From positions 1 through 64,000 of the forward strand of contig NZ_JPGL01000047.1 in assembly GCF_000732615.1 (NCBI RefSeq): DNA of 64,000 nt, read 5' to 3'. Origin of the DNA: Burkholderia paludis (lineage in GTDB: Bacteria; Pseudomonadota; Gammaproteobacteria; Burkholderiales; Burkholderiaceae). A program made the position numbers and the translations under genes. The first letter of the stretch is position 1; every line of letters starts with the position of its first letter. This document shows positions 9,017 through 17,469 of the stretch, one piece after another. The notes under the pieces were generated by a model, which saw only the letters and a program-made list of their open reading frames with translations, was not told the origin of the DNA and searched no databases.

Positions 9017-10002
9017 CGTCCCGCTCCGGGCCCGTTGCCGCCGGCGCGCGACGCGACCGCCAGCTCCTCGCCGAAACAGCGCTGGTAATACTCGGCGACG
9101 ACGGGCCGCTCCGCGTCGTCGCACTTGTTCAGGAACGTGAGCCGGAACGCGAGCGCCGGATCGCGAAAGATCCCGCAGTTCTCGGCCCAGTCGATCACCG
9201 TGCGCGGCGACATCAGCGTCGACAGGTCGCCGGTCGCGAAGCCGTTGCGCGTCAGCTCCGCGAGGCTCACCATCGATTCGATCAACGGGCGGCCGGCATC
9301 GTCCGCGAGCGCCGGCACGCGCGCGCGCACGATGCCGATCTCCTCGTCGCGCGGCAGATAGTCGAGCGTCGCGACCACGTTCCAGCGGTCCATCTGCGCG
9401 TGGTTGAGCATCTGCGTGCCGTGATAGAGCCCGTTCAGGTTGCCGAGCCCGACGGTGTTCGCGGTCGCGAACAGCCGGAACGACGGATGCGGATGGATCA
9501 CGCGGTTCTGGTCGAGCAGCGTGAACTTGCCGTCGCGCTCCAGGATCCGCTGGATCACGAACATCACGTCGGGCCGCCCCGCGTCGTATTCGTCGAAGAT
9601 CAGCGCGACGGGCCGCTGCAGCGCCCACGGCACGATCCCCTCCTGGAACTCGGTCACCTGCACGTCGTCGCGCACGACGATCGCGTCCTTGCCGACCAGG
9701 TCGAGCCGGCTGACGTGGCCGTCGAGGTTCACGCGCACGCACGGCCAGTTCAGCCGCGCCGCGACCTGCTCGATGTGCGTCGACTTGCCGGTGCCGTGCA
9801 TCCCCTGCACGAGCACGCGGCGGTTGCGCGCGAAGCCCGCGAGGATCGCGAGCGTGACGTCCGGGTTGAAACGGTATGCGTCGTCGATGTCGGGCACGTG
9901 ATCGTCGCGCGCGCTGAACGCGGGCACCGTCAGGTCCGAATCGAAACCGAACCGTTCGCGGACCGACACCATGCAGTCCGGCTTGTTCGTCACCCCATCC
10001 AT
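9013..10002 (-). CDS. cobS: Cobaltochelatase CobS-like AAA+ ATPase
   Basis: This 329-residue AAA+ ATPase shows Walker A GMHGTGKST, Walker B VALIFDEYDAGRPDVM, a sensor segment FRLFATANTVGLG and the arginine-rich MSPRTVIDWAEN region. The N-terminus (VSVRERFGFDSDLTVPAFS) and nearly every conserved block match the CobS subunit of the aerobic cobaltochelatase, and the length agrees with the family. ATG at 10002 is chosen because it gives the usual short leader before VSVRE, with a GGAGCGC ribosome site ahead. I looked for a cobalamin riboswitch in the 176-base divergent gap upstream and saw none. Confidence 0.9.
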   Translation of the reverse strand: MDGVTNKPDCMVSVRERFGFDSDLTVPAFSARDDHVPDIDDAYRFNPDVTLAILAGFARNRRVLVQGMHGTGKSTHIEQVAARLNWPCVRVNLDGHVSRLDLVGKDAIVVRDDVQVTEFQEGIVPWALQRPVALIFDEYDAGRPDVMFVIQRILERDGKFTLLDQNRVIHPHPSFRLFATANTVGLGNLNGLYHGTQMLNHAQMDRWNVVATLDYLPRDEEIGIVRARVPALADDAGRPLIESMVSLAELTRNGFATGDLSTLMSPRTVIDWAENCGIFRDPALAFRLTFLNKCDDAERPVVAEYYQRCFGEELAVASRAGGNGPGAGR

Positions 10003-10178
10003 TGCGTTGCGCTCCTGTCGTCGCGTGTTGCGCGGGCGTCGTTCGCGCCCGCGTCGATCCTGCCGGCGGAACGCACGGTTCCGCCGCCGAAAATGCATGC
10101 CGCGCGGCCGCCCGCGCGCGGTCGCCCCGCCGGGGCGTTCGGTACAATGGCCGCAGTCCAGTTTCCGGAACGCCCGCC

Positions 10179-10931
10179 ATGCTGCCCGCGGATACGCCCA
10201 CGCTGCGCGCCTTCGCGCTGCTCGAACATCTCGTCCAGGCCGGCGAAGCCGTGTCGCTCGCCGATCTCGCGCGCGACGTCGATATCCCGAAGGCGTCGCT
10301 GCACCGCATGCTCGCGTCGCTGGAAGCCGGCGGCCTCGTGATCCGCGAGCCGGGCCGCAGGAACGCCTACGCGGTCGGCCCGCGCCTCGCCCGGCTCGGC
10401 ACCGGCGTGATGCTGCATGCGGGCGCGCGCCGGCTGCGCCACGCGATCCTCGAACGGCTCGTCGCCGATCTCGGCGAAACCTGCAACCTGACCGCGCTGC
10501 ACGACACCGAAGTCGTCTATCTCGACCGCGTCGAGGCCGACTGGCCGCTGCGGCTCGACCTGAAGCCCGGCTCGCGCGTGCCCGCGCACTGCAGCGCCAG
10601 CGGCAAGCTCCTGCTCGCGCTGCTGCCGCGCGACGAACGCGCCGCGCTGGTGCGCGCGCTGGCGCTGCCGCGCTATACGCCGAACACGATCCCCGATCCC
10701 GAACTGCTCGAAGCCGAACTCGACCGCACCGCGCACACGCGCATCGCGATCGACAACGAGGAATTCGTCGCGGGCATCGTGTGCGTCGCCGCGCCGATCG
10801 TCGGCGACGACGGCGCCTGCGTCGCCGCGGTCGCCGTTCATGCGCCCGTGTCGCGCGCGCCGCTGTCGCGGCTGCTCGACCACGTGCCGCGCCTGCAGGA
10901 AGCGGCTCGCGCACTCGCGGCCACGTTCTAG
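10179..10931 (+). CDS. IclR-family transcriptional regulator
   Basis: The 250-residue protein has an N-terminal winged helix (SLADLARDVDIPKASLHRML, about residues 27-46) and the IclR effector domain with the hallmarks GETCNLTALH, HCSASGKLLLA and IDNEEFVAGI. The start codon at 10179 comes shortly after the divergent gap shared with cobS. It could control cobST or the converging molybdoenzyme operon, but gene order alone does not settle this. It resembles the second IclR regulator in this window (22550-23374). Confidence 0.88.
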   Translation: MLPADTPTLRAFALLEHLVQAGEAVSLADLARDVDIPKASLHRMLASLEAGGLVIREPGRRNAYAVGPRLARLGTGVMLHAGARRLRHAILERLVADLGETCNLTALHDTEVVYLDRVEADWPLRLDLKPGSRVPAHCSASGKLLLALLPRDERAALVRALALPRYTPNTIPDPELLEAELDRTAHTRIAIDNEEFVAGIVCVAAPIVGDDGACVAAVAVHAPVSRAPLSRLLDHVPRLQEAARALAATF

Positions 10932-10963
10932 CGCCTTCCCGGCGCGGCGGCGCACGCGCACGG

Positions 10964-11911
10964 TCATGACGCGCGCTGGTAGTACAGGTTCTGCGGATGG
11001 CGCGCATCCGCGAAGAAGAACCAGCGTTCCGCGACGAGGCCCGCATACTGGATCACGAACGCCGCGCCGAGCGCGACGGCCGCCGCGGCCGACGTCGGCG
11101 CGAGCGCGCCCGCACCGGTCAGCACGAACGGCACCGCGAACGCGCCGGTCAGGAAGCCGGCCTTCACCGCGCGCAGCGTGCCGCTCGCCTGCCCGTGAAA
11201 GAACTCCTTCGTGTTGAACGCGCTGGCCGTGAAGCCGCGCGACTTCTGCTCGACCTTCGCGTGGCGAATCCCGGTCGCGCTCTGCACGGTCGACTTCGGC
11301 CGCAGCCGTGCATTGCGTGCGAGCGACGCGAGCCGCGCGACGCCGCCGGCCAGCGTCAGCACGCAGGCGGCCGCCGCGAGCCGGCCGACCAGTGCCGGCG
11401 CGAGCCACGCCGCGCAGGCCGTCGCAAGCGTGCACCCCGACGCGCAGCCGAGCAGCACGAAGTTCACGAGCGTCAGCGGGCTCGCCCATTCCTGCAGGAA
11501 GCGCAGGCACGCATAGATCATCGCGGTGCAGACGAACAACGCAATGCTCGCCAGCGCGCCGGCCGCGCCGATCAGCAGCGTTCCGGGCCAGCCGAACAGG
11601 TGTGCCGCGCCGTACGCGAACGCACACGCGAGAAACACCGGCAGCGCGATGCACTCGCGCGACAGCCACGACGTGCGCCACATCGCGATCGCGCGCCATG
11701 CGCGTTCGGGATGGCCAAGATGGAAGAACGATGCGAGCAGGCCGAGCGCGCCGAGCCCGACCGACAGCGCGGCGCCGGTCACGTAGAACGCGGCGGCCAC
11801 GTCGAGGCCGGCCGGCCGCGCGAGCGCCTCGACGAGCACGAGCGTCAGCAGCAGGCCCTGTGCGGCGCCGCACAGCGTGGTGAGGAAAACGACCGAAAAG
11901 GCGGGACGCAT
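10964..11911 (-). CDS. soeC: Membrane anchor of molybdoenzyme (DmsC/NrfD type), probably SoeC
   Basis: The 315-residue product is a polytopic membrane protein with roughly eight or nine hydrophobic helices. It has the DmsC-family feature FFHLGHPERAWRA after the second helix, and a conserved loop LRPKSTVQSATGI before the last helices. DmsC-like anchors pass electrons between the iron-sulfur subunit and the quinone pool. It is the last gene of the three-gene cluster, 37 bases after the iron-sulfur subunit gene. Given the sulfoacetaldehyde operon near by, I read it as the SoeC anchor of a sulfite dehydrogenase; a DMSO-reductase-like function is the alternative. Confidence 0.72.
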   Translation of the reverse strand: MRPAFSVVFLTTLCGAAQGLLLTLVLVEALARPAGLDVAAAFYVTGAALSVGLGALGLLASFFHLGHPERAWRAIAMWRTSWLSRECIALPVFLACAFAYGAAHLFGWPGTLLIGAAGALASIALFVCTAMIYACLRFLQEWASPLTLVNFVLLGCASGCTLATACAAWLAPALVGRLAAAACVLTLAGGVARLASLARNARLRPKSTVQSATGIRHAKVEQKSRGFTASAFNTKEFFHGQASGTLRAVKAGFLTGAFAVPFVLTGAGALAPTSAAAAVALGAAFVIQYAGLVAERWFFFADARHPQNLYYQRAS

Positions 11912-11948
11912 GGAAACTCCGTCTGGTTCTGATGGACAGGCGGCGCAC

Positions 11949-12695
11949 TCAGCGCCGCGTCGCGAGCGACACGAGATCGAGATCGCCGCGCGCCGCGCGC
12001 GCCTCGAACGACGCGCCTTCGTCGCGGCCGTCCGGGGCGTCGCCGCATCCGCCGGCGCCGCCGCACGCACACGACGCTTCGGTCTTCACGCGCGGCAGGT
12101 AGTGGTTCGACGGCCGCGTGCCCCACTCGGGCATCAGCGCATAGCCGCCGCGCTCGCGGATCGCGCGCGACACGTCCGACTCGGGATCGTGCACGTCGCC
12201 GAACAGGCGCGCCGACGTCGGGCACGCGAGCACGCAGGCCGGCTTGCGGTCGCGTTCGGCGAGCGCCGGGTTGTCGATGCGATCCGCGCACAGCGTGCAC
12301 TTCGTCATCTCCTTGCGCCCTTCGTCGAGCTCGCGCGCGCCGTACGGGCAGGCCCATGCGCAGTACTTGCAGCCGATGCACTTGTCGTAGTCGACCAGCA
12401 CGATCCCGTCCGACTTGCGCTTGTAGCTCGCGCCGGTCGGACACACCGGCACGCACGGCGGATCCTCGCAGTGCAGGCACGACTTCGGGAAATGGATCGT
12501 GTCGGTCAGCGGGAACACGCCGGCCTCGTAGGTCTGCACGCGGTTGAAGAACGTGCCGGACGGATCGTCGTCGTACGGGCGCAGATCGGCGAGACTGCCG
12601 GCTTCGCCCGACGTGTTCCACTCCTTGCAGCTCGTCACGCAGGCATGGCAGCCGACGCACACGTTCAGGTCGATGACGAGGGCCATCTGGGTCAT
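11949..12695 (-). CDS. soeB: Iron-sulfur electron-transfer subunit, probably SoeB
   Basis: The 248-residue protein holds four cysteine groups for four [4Fe-4S] clusters: CVGCHACVTSC near residues 13-23, CLHCEDPPCVPVCPTG, CIGCKYCAWACPYG, and CTLCADRI with ACVLACPTSA. This is the DmsB/PsrB/SoeB ferredoxin-type subunit that links a molybdopterin subunit to a membrane anchor. There is an unusual extra cysteine-rich tail (CACGGAGGCG) near the C-terminus. The gene starts 16 bases after the large-subunit stop, with GGAGTGCAACC as ribosome site. Confidence 0.82.
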   Translation of the reverse strand: MTQMALVIDLNVCVGCHACVTSCKEWNTSGEAGSLADLRPYDDDPSGTFFNRVQTYEAGVFPLTDTIHFPKSCLHCEDPPCVPVCPTGASYKRKSDGIVLVDYDKCIGCKYCAWACPYGARELDEGRKEMTKCTLCADRIDNPALAERDRKPACVLACPTSARLFGDVHDPESDVSRAIRERGGYALMPEWGTRPSNHYLPRVKTEASCACGGAGGCGDAPDGRDEGASFEARAARGDLDLVSLATRR

Positions 12696-12711
12696 GGTTG
12701 CACTCCTTCGC

Positions 12712-15648
12712 TCAGCGTTCGTCGGGCTTCGGGCCGGCCGACGCGGCGCGCCGCAGCCGCGCGGCGAATGCGCCGGTTCCCGCGAAATACGCCTGCACGC
12801 GCTGCAGCACGCGCGGCGTGCCGGGCAGCGCGGGCATCGGCGCGAACTGCGGCAGCGTCGTCGCGGCGTCGGCCTCGGCCGGATAGATCCGCACCCGCAC
12901 GTCGTACCAGCCGGCCTGCCCCGTCACCGGGTCCGAATTCGACACCCGCGCACCGGCGCGCGCCGCATCCGGCAGCTCGTCGGTGATCACGTGGTTGAGC
13001 AGGAAGCCGCGCTGCGATTCGCCCGCCTGCGGGCCGAGGTTCCATGCGCCGGCCGCCTTGCCGATCGCGTTCCACGTCCACACGGTGCCGGGCTCGACGG
13101 CCTCGCTGTAACGCGCGCGGCAACGCACCTTGCCCCACGGCGATTCGACGTAGATCCACGCGCCGTCGTCGATCCGTTGCGCGGCGGCCGTCACGGGGTT
13201 CACGAACAGGTGGTTCTCGCCGTGGATCTGCCGCAGCCACGCGTTCTGCGAATCCCACGAGTGATACATCGCCATCGGCCGCTGCGTGATCGCCGCGAGC
13301 GGATAGCGGCCCGCATCGGTCAGCCCGCTCTCGAGCGACGGATGCCAGAACGGCAGCGGATCGAAATGGCGCGCGATGCGCTCGCGCAGATGGTCGGGCG
13401 GCTGGCGGCCCGACGTGCGGCCCTGCGCGGCGAGCCGGAATTTCTGCATCACGTCCGAATAGAGCTGGATCACGATCGGCACGCCGAACTTGCGCATCCC
13501 GTTGTCGACCGCCCACTGCATGTACGGGCCATTGCAGTTGCGCATGTACTGCAGCGCCTCCGGCAGCCGGTGGTGGTACACGCAGTTGTTCTCCGCGTAG
13601 CGCTTCCACTGGTCGGGATTCGGCTCGCCGACGACGGCCCGGTCGCCGTCCTTGCCGCGCCAGCCGATCAGGAAGCCGGTGCCGGAGTCCGGCGCGGTCT
13701 GGAAATTGACGACGAAATCCGGATAGTCGCGGTACTTGCGCTGCCCGTCCGCCGTCGTGAAGGCCGGGAACTTCAGCCGGCTCGCGAGTTCGATCAGCAC
13801 CTCCTGGAACGGCTTGCACTCGCCGGTCGGCGGCACCACCGGCACGCGCACCGAATCGACCGGCCCGTCGAACTCGGAGATCGGCCGGTCGAGCACCGAC
13901 ATCACGTCATGCCGTTCGAGATAGGTCGTGTCGGGCAGGATCAGGTCGGCGAACGCCGTCATCTCCGACGCGAACGCGTCGCACACGACGAGGAACGGGA
14001 TCCGGTATTCGCCGTCGTCGCGCCTGTCGACCAGCATCTTGCGCACTTCCGTCGTGTTCATCGACGAATTCCACGCCATGTTGGCCATGAAGATCAGCAG
14101 CGTGTCGATCGGATAGGGATCGCCGCGCCACGCATTGGTGATCACCGAATGCATGAGCCCGTGCACCGCGAGCGGGTACTCCCACGAGAACGCCTTGTCG
14201 AGCCGCGCGGGCGTACCGTCCGGATGGACGAACAGGTCCTCGGGGCCCGCCGGCCAGCCGAGCGGGCCGGTGGCGAGCGGCGTGTTCGGCCGGATCTGGT
14301 CGGGATCGTTCGGCGGTTTCGCCGAGGGCGGCACCGCACGCGGATACGGCGTCTTGTGCCGGAACCCGCCCGGCCGGTCGATCGTGCCCAGCAGCGACAT
14401 CAGCACCGCGAGCGCGCGGATCGTCTGGAAGCCGTTCGAATGCGCGGCGAGCCCGCGCATCGCATGAAACGCGATCGGCACGCCCTTCACCGTCGCATGG
14501 GTCTTGCCCCACGAATCGGTCCAGCGCACCGGCAGCTCGATCGCGTGCTCGCGCGCGACCGTCTCCATCTCGCGGGCCAGGCGGCGGATCGTGTCGGCCG
14601 CGATGCCGGTGATGTCGGCCGCCCATTCCGGCGTGCACGCGGCCACCTGTTCGCGCAGCAGCGTGAACGACGGCGCGACGGGCGTGCCGTCGTCGAGCGT
14701 GTAGCGGCCGTCGAGCGCCGGCTCGGCGCCCTCGGTGTGGTGCAGCACCGCGCGGTTCGTCCTGCGGTCCCACCACATCCGGTTCTGCGGATACAGCGGG
14801 TTGAGTTCCGGCGCGCCGGCGTCGCGCACGAACAGCCCGAACGTGTCGGCGCCGTCGCGCCGGTCGACCAGCTCGGCCGCGTTCGTGAAGCGCGACACGA
14901 ATTCGACGTCGAATGCATCGCGCGCGATCAGCTCGTGCATCAGCGCCATGAACAGCGCGCCGTCGGTGCCGGGGCGGATCGGAATCCATTCGTCGGCGAT
15001 CGCCGCGTAGCCGGTGCGCACCGGGTTGATCGCGATGAAGCGGCCGCCCGCGCGCTTGAACTTGCCGAGCGCGATCTTCAGCGGATTCGAATGATGATCC
15101 TCGGCGGTGCCGATCATGAAGAACAGCTTCGCGCGGTCGAGATCGGGACCGCCGAACTCCCAGAACGAGCCGCCGATCGTGTAGATCATCCCGGCCGCCA
15201 TGTTCGCCGAGCAGAACCCGCCGTGCGCCGCATAGTTCGGTGTCCCGAACTGTTTCGCGAACAGGCCGGTCAGCGCCTGCATCTGGTCGCGGCCCGTAAA
15301 CAACGCGAACCGCTTCGGGTCGGTCGCGCGCAGGTGCGCGAGGCGCTTTTCGAGCACGTCGAACGCGACCTCCCACGACACGGGCTCGAACTGCGCGTCG
15401 CCGCGCTCGGCGCCCGGCTTGCGCATCAGCGGCTGCGTGAGCCGCGCGGGCGAGTACTGCTTCATGATGCCCGACGAACCTTTCGCGCAGATGACGCCCT
15501 GGTTCAGCGGATGCTCCGGATTGCCGTCGATGTAGCGCACTTCGCCGTCGCGCAGGTGTACGCGGATGCCGCAGCGGCACGCGCACATGTAGCACGTCGT
15601 CGTCCTGACCTCGGCCTGCTCGTCGCGCTCGCGTGCCCGATGTTCCAT
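12712..15648 (-). CDS. soeA: Molybdopterin oxidoreductase large subunit, probably sulfite dehydrogenase SoeA
   Basis: The 978-residue protein begins with an iron-sulfur motif C19-x2-C22-x3-C26 and C54 (GVICAKGSSG), followed by the bis-MGD molybdopterin domains (GFCSANMAAG, RTGYAAIADEWIPIRPGTDGALFMAL) and a C-terminal MGD-binding barrel (VNPVTAAAQRIDDGAWIYV). There is no Tat signal, so it works in the cytoplasm, as known for SoeABC, which oxidises sulfite to sulfate and feeds quinone through SoeC. Taurine-degrading bacteria often pair SoeABC with Xsc, as in this window. Thiosulfate, polysulfide and DMSO reductases share the fold but usually carry a Tat signal. Start at 15648 follows ACGAGGAAG. 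Confidence 0.78.
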   Translation of the reverse strand: MEHRARERDEQAEVRTTTCYMCACRCGIRVHLRDGEVRYIDGNPEHPLNQGVICAKGSSGIMKQYSPARLTQPLMRKPGAERGDAQFEPVSWEVAFDVLEKRLAHLRATDPKRFALFTGRDQMQALTGLFAKQFGTPNYAAHGGFCSANMAAGMIYTIGGSFWEFGGPDLDRAKLFFMIGTAEDHHSNPLKIALGKFKRAGGRFIAINPVRTGYAAIADEWIPIRPGTDGALFMALMHELIARDAFDVEFVSRFTNAAELVDRRDGADTFGLFVRDAGAPELNPLYPQNRMWWDRRTNRAVLHHTEGAEPALDGRYTLDDGTPVAPSFTLLREQVAACTPEWAADITGIAADTIRRLAREMETVAREHAIELPVRWTDSWGKTHATVKGVPIAFHAMRGLAAHSNGFQTIRALAVLMSLLGTIDRPGGFRHKTPYPRAVPPSAKPPNDPDQIRPNTPLATGPLGWPAGPEDLFVHPDGTPARLDKAFSWEYPLAVHGLMHSVITNAWRGDPYPIDTLLIFMANMAWNSSMNTTEVRKMLVDRRDDGEYRIPFLVVCDAFASEMTAFADLILPDTTYLERHDVMSVLDRPISEFDGPVDSVRVPVVPPTGECKPFQEVLIELASRLKFPAFTTADGQRKYRDYPDFVVNFQTAPDSGTGFLIGWRGKDGDRAVVGEPNPDQWKRYAENNCVYHHRLPEALQYMRNCNGPYMQWAVDNGMRKFGVPIVIQLYSDVMQKFRLAAQGRTSGRQPPDHLRERIARHFDPLPFWHPSLESGLTDAGRYPLAAITQRPMAMYHSWDSQNAWLRQIHGENHLFVNPVTAAAQRIDDGAWIYVESPWGKVRCRARYSEAVEPGTVWTWNAIGKAAGAWNLGPQAGESQRGFLLNHVITDELPDAARAGARVSNSDPVTGQAGWYDVRVRIYPAEADAATTLPQFAPMPALPGTPRVLQRVQAYFAGTGAFAARLRRAASAGPKPDER

Positions 15649-15760
15649 CGTCTTCCTCGTTCGCGGGTGACGGCGCGCCCTGCCGGGGCGCGCCCGTGAA
15701 TCGGTTCATCCATGCTATGCCGGCAGGCGGCCGATATAAAGTCGCATCCGCCGATCGGTC

Positions 15761-15779
15761 CTATCGGTCGGCCCGATAG
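15761..15779 (-). promoter_or_regulatory. Inverted repeat upstream of soeABC
   Basis: CTATCGG-N5-CCGATAG is a perfect 7-bp inverted repeat, 113 bp upstream of the soeA start. A second overlapping dyad, CCGAT-N7-ATCGG, sits at 15751-15767. An AT-rich element (TTTATATC on the minus strand, about 15733-15741) lies between it and the gene and could be the -10 region. This is a candidate operator for the molybdoenzyme operon; no binding protein can be named. Confidence 0.4.
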
Positions 15780-15822
15780 TTGGCCGCCCCGCCATCGGCG
15801 CGCCGCCGCCCCCGCATGCGCG

Positions 15823-15848
15823 AAAGCCCGGCGCGCGCACCGGGCCTT
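15823..15848 (-). terminator. Intrinsic terminator of the permease gene
   Basis: Read on the minus strand, GGCCCGG-loop-CCGGGC is followed by TTT. The perfect 6-bp GC stem (15826-15831 with 15840-15845) is flanked by complementary A and T bases. It begins about 23 bases after the permease stop and separates it from the soe promoter. Confidence 0.6.
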
Positions 15849-15870
15849 CGGCGTCAGGCGCTGCCGCCCG

Positions 15871-17295
15871 TTACCGCGGCGGGTACGCCAGCAGTTCGCT
15901 GTCGTCCAGATGCTCGCGGCGGCCGCGGCGCGTCAGCCCGTATGCGACCACCAGCACGCCGAGGCTCGCGACGCCGAGCCACAGCGGCTTGCGCTGGTCC
16001 GGAATGAACGCCATGGCGACGAGGATGCCGATCATGCCGACGATCGCGACCCAGGTGAGGTACGGGTACGCCCACATCTTCACGCGCAGCTTGCCGGCGG
16101 CGACCGGGTCGAGGCGCTTGCGCAGGCGCAGTTGCGAGAACGCGATCAGCACGTACACGAACAGCGCGACGGTGCCGTACGAGTTGACGAGGAACGCGAA
16201 GACGGTGTCGGGCGACACGTACGACATCACGACCGACACGTAGCCGAACACCGTGCCGAGCAGGATCGCGCGCACCGGCACGCCGCGCTTGTTGACCTTC
16301 GCGAGCGCGGCCGGCGCGTCGCCGTGGCGGGTCAGCGCGAACAGCATCCGCGACGCCGCGTACAGCCCCGAGTTGAGCGCGGACAACACCGCCGTCAGCA
16401 CGATCGCGTTCATCACGTTGGCGGCGGCGGGCAGGCCCATCGCTTCCAGCGCGCTGACGTACGGCGTGGCCATCTGGTGCGAATTCCACGGCACCAGCGC
16501 GACGACGAGCGCGACCGAGCCGACGTAGAACACCAGCACGCGCGTGATCACCGAGTTGGTGGCCTTCGCGACGGCCTTGGCCGGTTCCTTCGCCTCGGCC
16601 GCCGCGATCGTCACGATCTCGGCGCCGAAGTAGAACCCGGTGGCCGCGACCGCCCCGCTCATCACCGGCCCGATGCCGAGCGGCATGAAGCCGCCGTGGC
16701 CGAGCAGCGTGGGCAGCACCGCCGTGGTGTGCAGCGACGCGGGCCACAGGCCGAGCACGTAGAGGCCGCCGAGGAACAGGAACACGATGATCGCGCCGAC
16801 CTTGATCGACGAGAACCAGAATTCGAACTCGCCGTAGCTGCCGACCGAAATCAGGTTCGTGAGCGTCAGCACGATCAGCAACGCGAGGCTGATGATCCAG
16901 GCCGGCGTATCGGGCAGCCAGAACTGGATCAGCTTGGCGCCCGCGACCGCCTCGAGCGCGACGACGATCACCCAGAAATACCAGTACATCCAGCCGGTCA
17001 GGAAGCCCGCCATCTTGCCGGGCCCGCGCCAGTTGCCGAACGCGAGCCGCGCGTATTCGTAGAACGAACCGACGGCCGGCATCGCGCACGCCATCTCGCC
17101 GAGCATCCGCATCACGAGCACGACCAGCCCGCCCGTGATCAGGAACGACAGGATCGCGGCCGGCCCGGTCTGCTGAATCACCACGCCGCTGCCGACGAAC
17201 AGCCCGGCACCGATCACGCCGCCAAGCGCGATCATCGTCATGTGGCGCTGCTTGAGCCCACACTTGAGGTCACTCTGTTCCATCGAGGGTTGCAT
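15871..17295 (-). CDS. APC-superfamily amino acid permease (GabP/ProY type)
   Basis: The 474-residue product has about 12 membrane helices and the amino-acid-transporter signature near its N-terminus: MTMIALGGVIGAGLFVGSG, then a conserved GEMACAMPAVGSFYEYA segment. These are hallmarks of the AAT family (GabP, AnsP, ProY, PheP). The start at 17295 (MQPSMEQ) or at 17283 (MEQSD) are both possible. It lies directly downstream of an FAD-dependent amine oxidase of PuuB type, so uptake of GABA, putrescine-derived or related amino compounds is a reasonable inference. The strong hairpin between the two genes may set the ratio of their expression. Confidence 0.82.
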   Translation of the reverse strand: MQPSMEQSDLKCGLKQRHMTMIALGGVIGAGLFVGSGVVIQQTGPAAILSFLITGGLVVLVMRMLGEMACAMPAVGSFYEYARLAFGNWRGPGKMAGFLTGWMYWYFWVIVVALEAVAGAKLIQFWLPDTPAWIISLALLIVLTLTNLISVGSYGEFEFWFSSIKVGAIIVFLFLGGLYVLGLWPASLHTTAVLPTLLGHGGFMPLGIGPVMSGAVAATGFYFGAEIVTIAAAEAKEPAKAVAKATNSVITRVLVFYVGSVALVVALVPWNSHQMATPYVSALEAMGLPAAANVMNAIVLTAVLSALNSGLYAASRMLFALTRHGDAPAALAKVNKRGVPVRAILLGTVFGYVSVVMSYVSPDTVFAFLVNSYGTVALFVYVLIAFSQLRLRKRLDPVAAGKLRVKMWAYPYLTWVAIVGMIGILVAMAFIPDQRKPLWLGVASLGVLVVAYGLTRRGRREHLDDSELLAYPPR

Positions 17296-17424
17296 GTCTT
17301 CTCCATATCCAGTTGTCCGGCGCCGCCCGCGCGTCACCGTCGGGTGAACGCGAACGCAGCCGGCGACAGCGCGTGCAGGGCCGCAGCCCCGCCCGCACGG
17401 ATTTGCGTTGCTGTTCTTGTATTG

Positions 17425-17458
17425 GGCGCCCCGGCGCGAGCGCGCCGCGCCGGGCGCC
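17425..17458 (-). other. Strong GC hairpin between amine oxidase and permease genes
   Basis: GGCGCCCCGGCGCG pairs with CGCGCCGGGCGCC across a short loop, with one bulged base. It starts 12 bases beyond the oxidase stop codon and 130 bases ahead of the permease. On the minus strand it is followed by CAATACAAG, without a T-run, so partial termination or transcript stabilisation is more likely than full termination. Confidence 0.5.
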
Positions 17459-17469
17459 ATGCACCGCGT

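Noticed and set aside
10003..10178. Cobalamin riboswitch ahead of cobS
   Set aside because: I looked for the conserved B12-box text and a long structured leader and found neither in this 176-base gap.
12544..15699. A very long open frame on the plus strand opposite soeA
   Set aside because: The minus-strand frame encodes a complete molybdoenzyme with all motifs. The plus-strand frame is Arg/His/Ala-rich, has no domain and is the usual antisense shadow in high-GC DNA.
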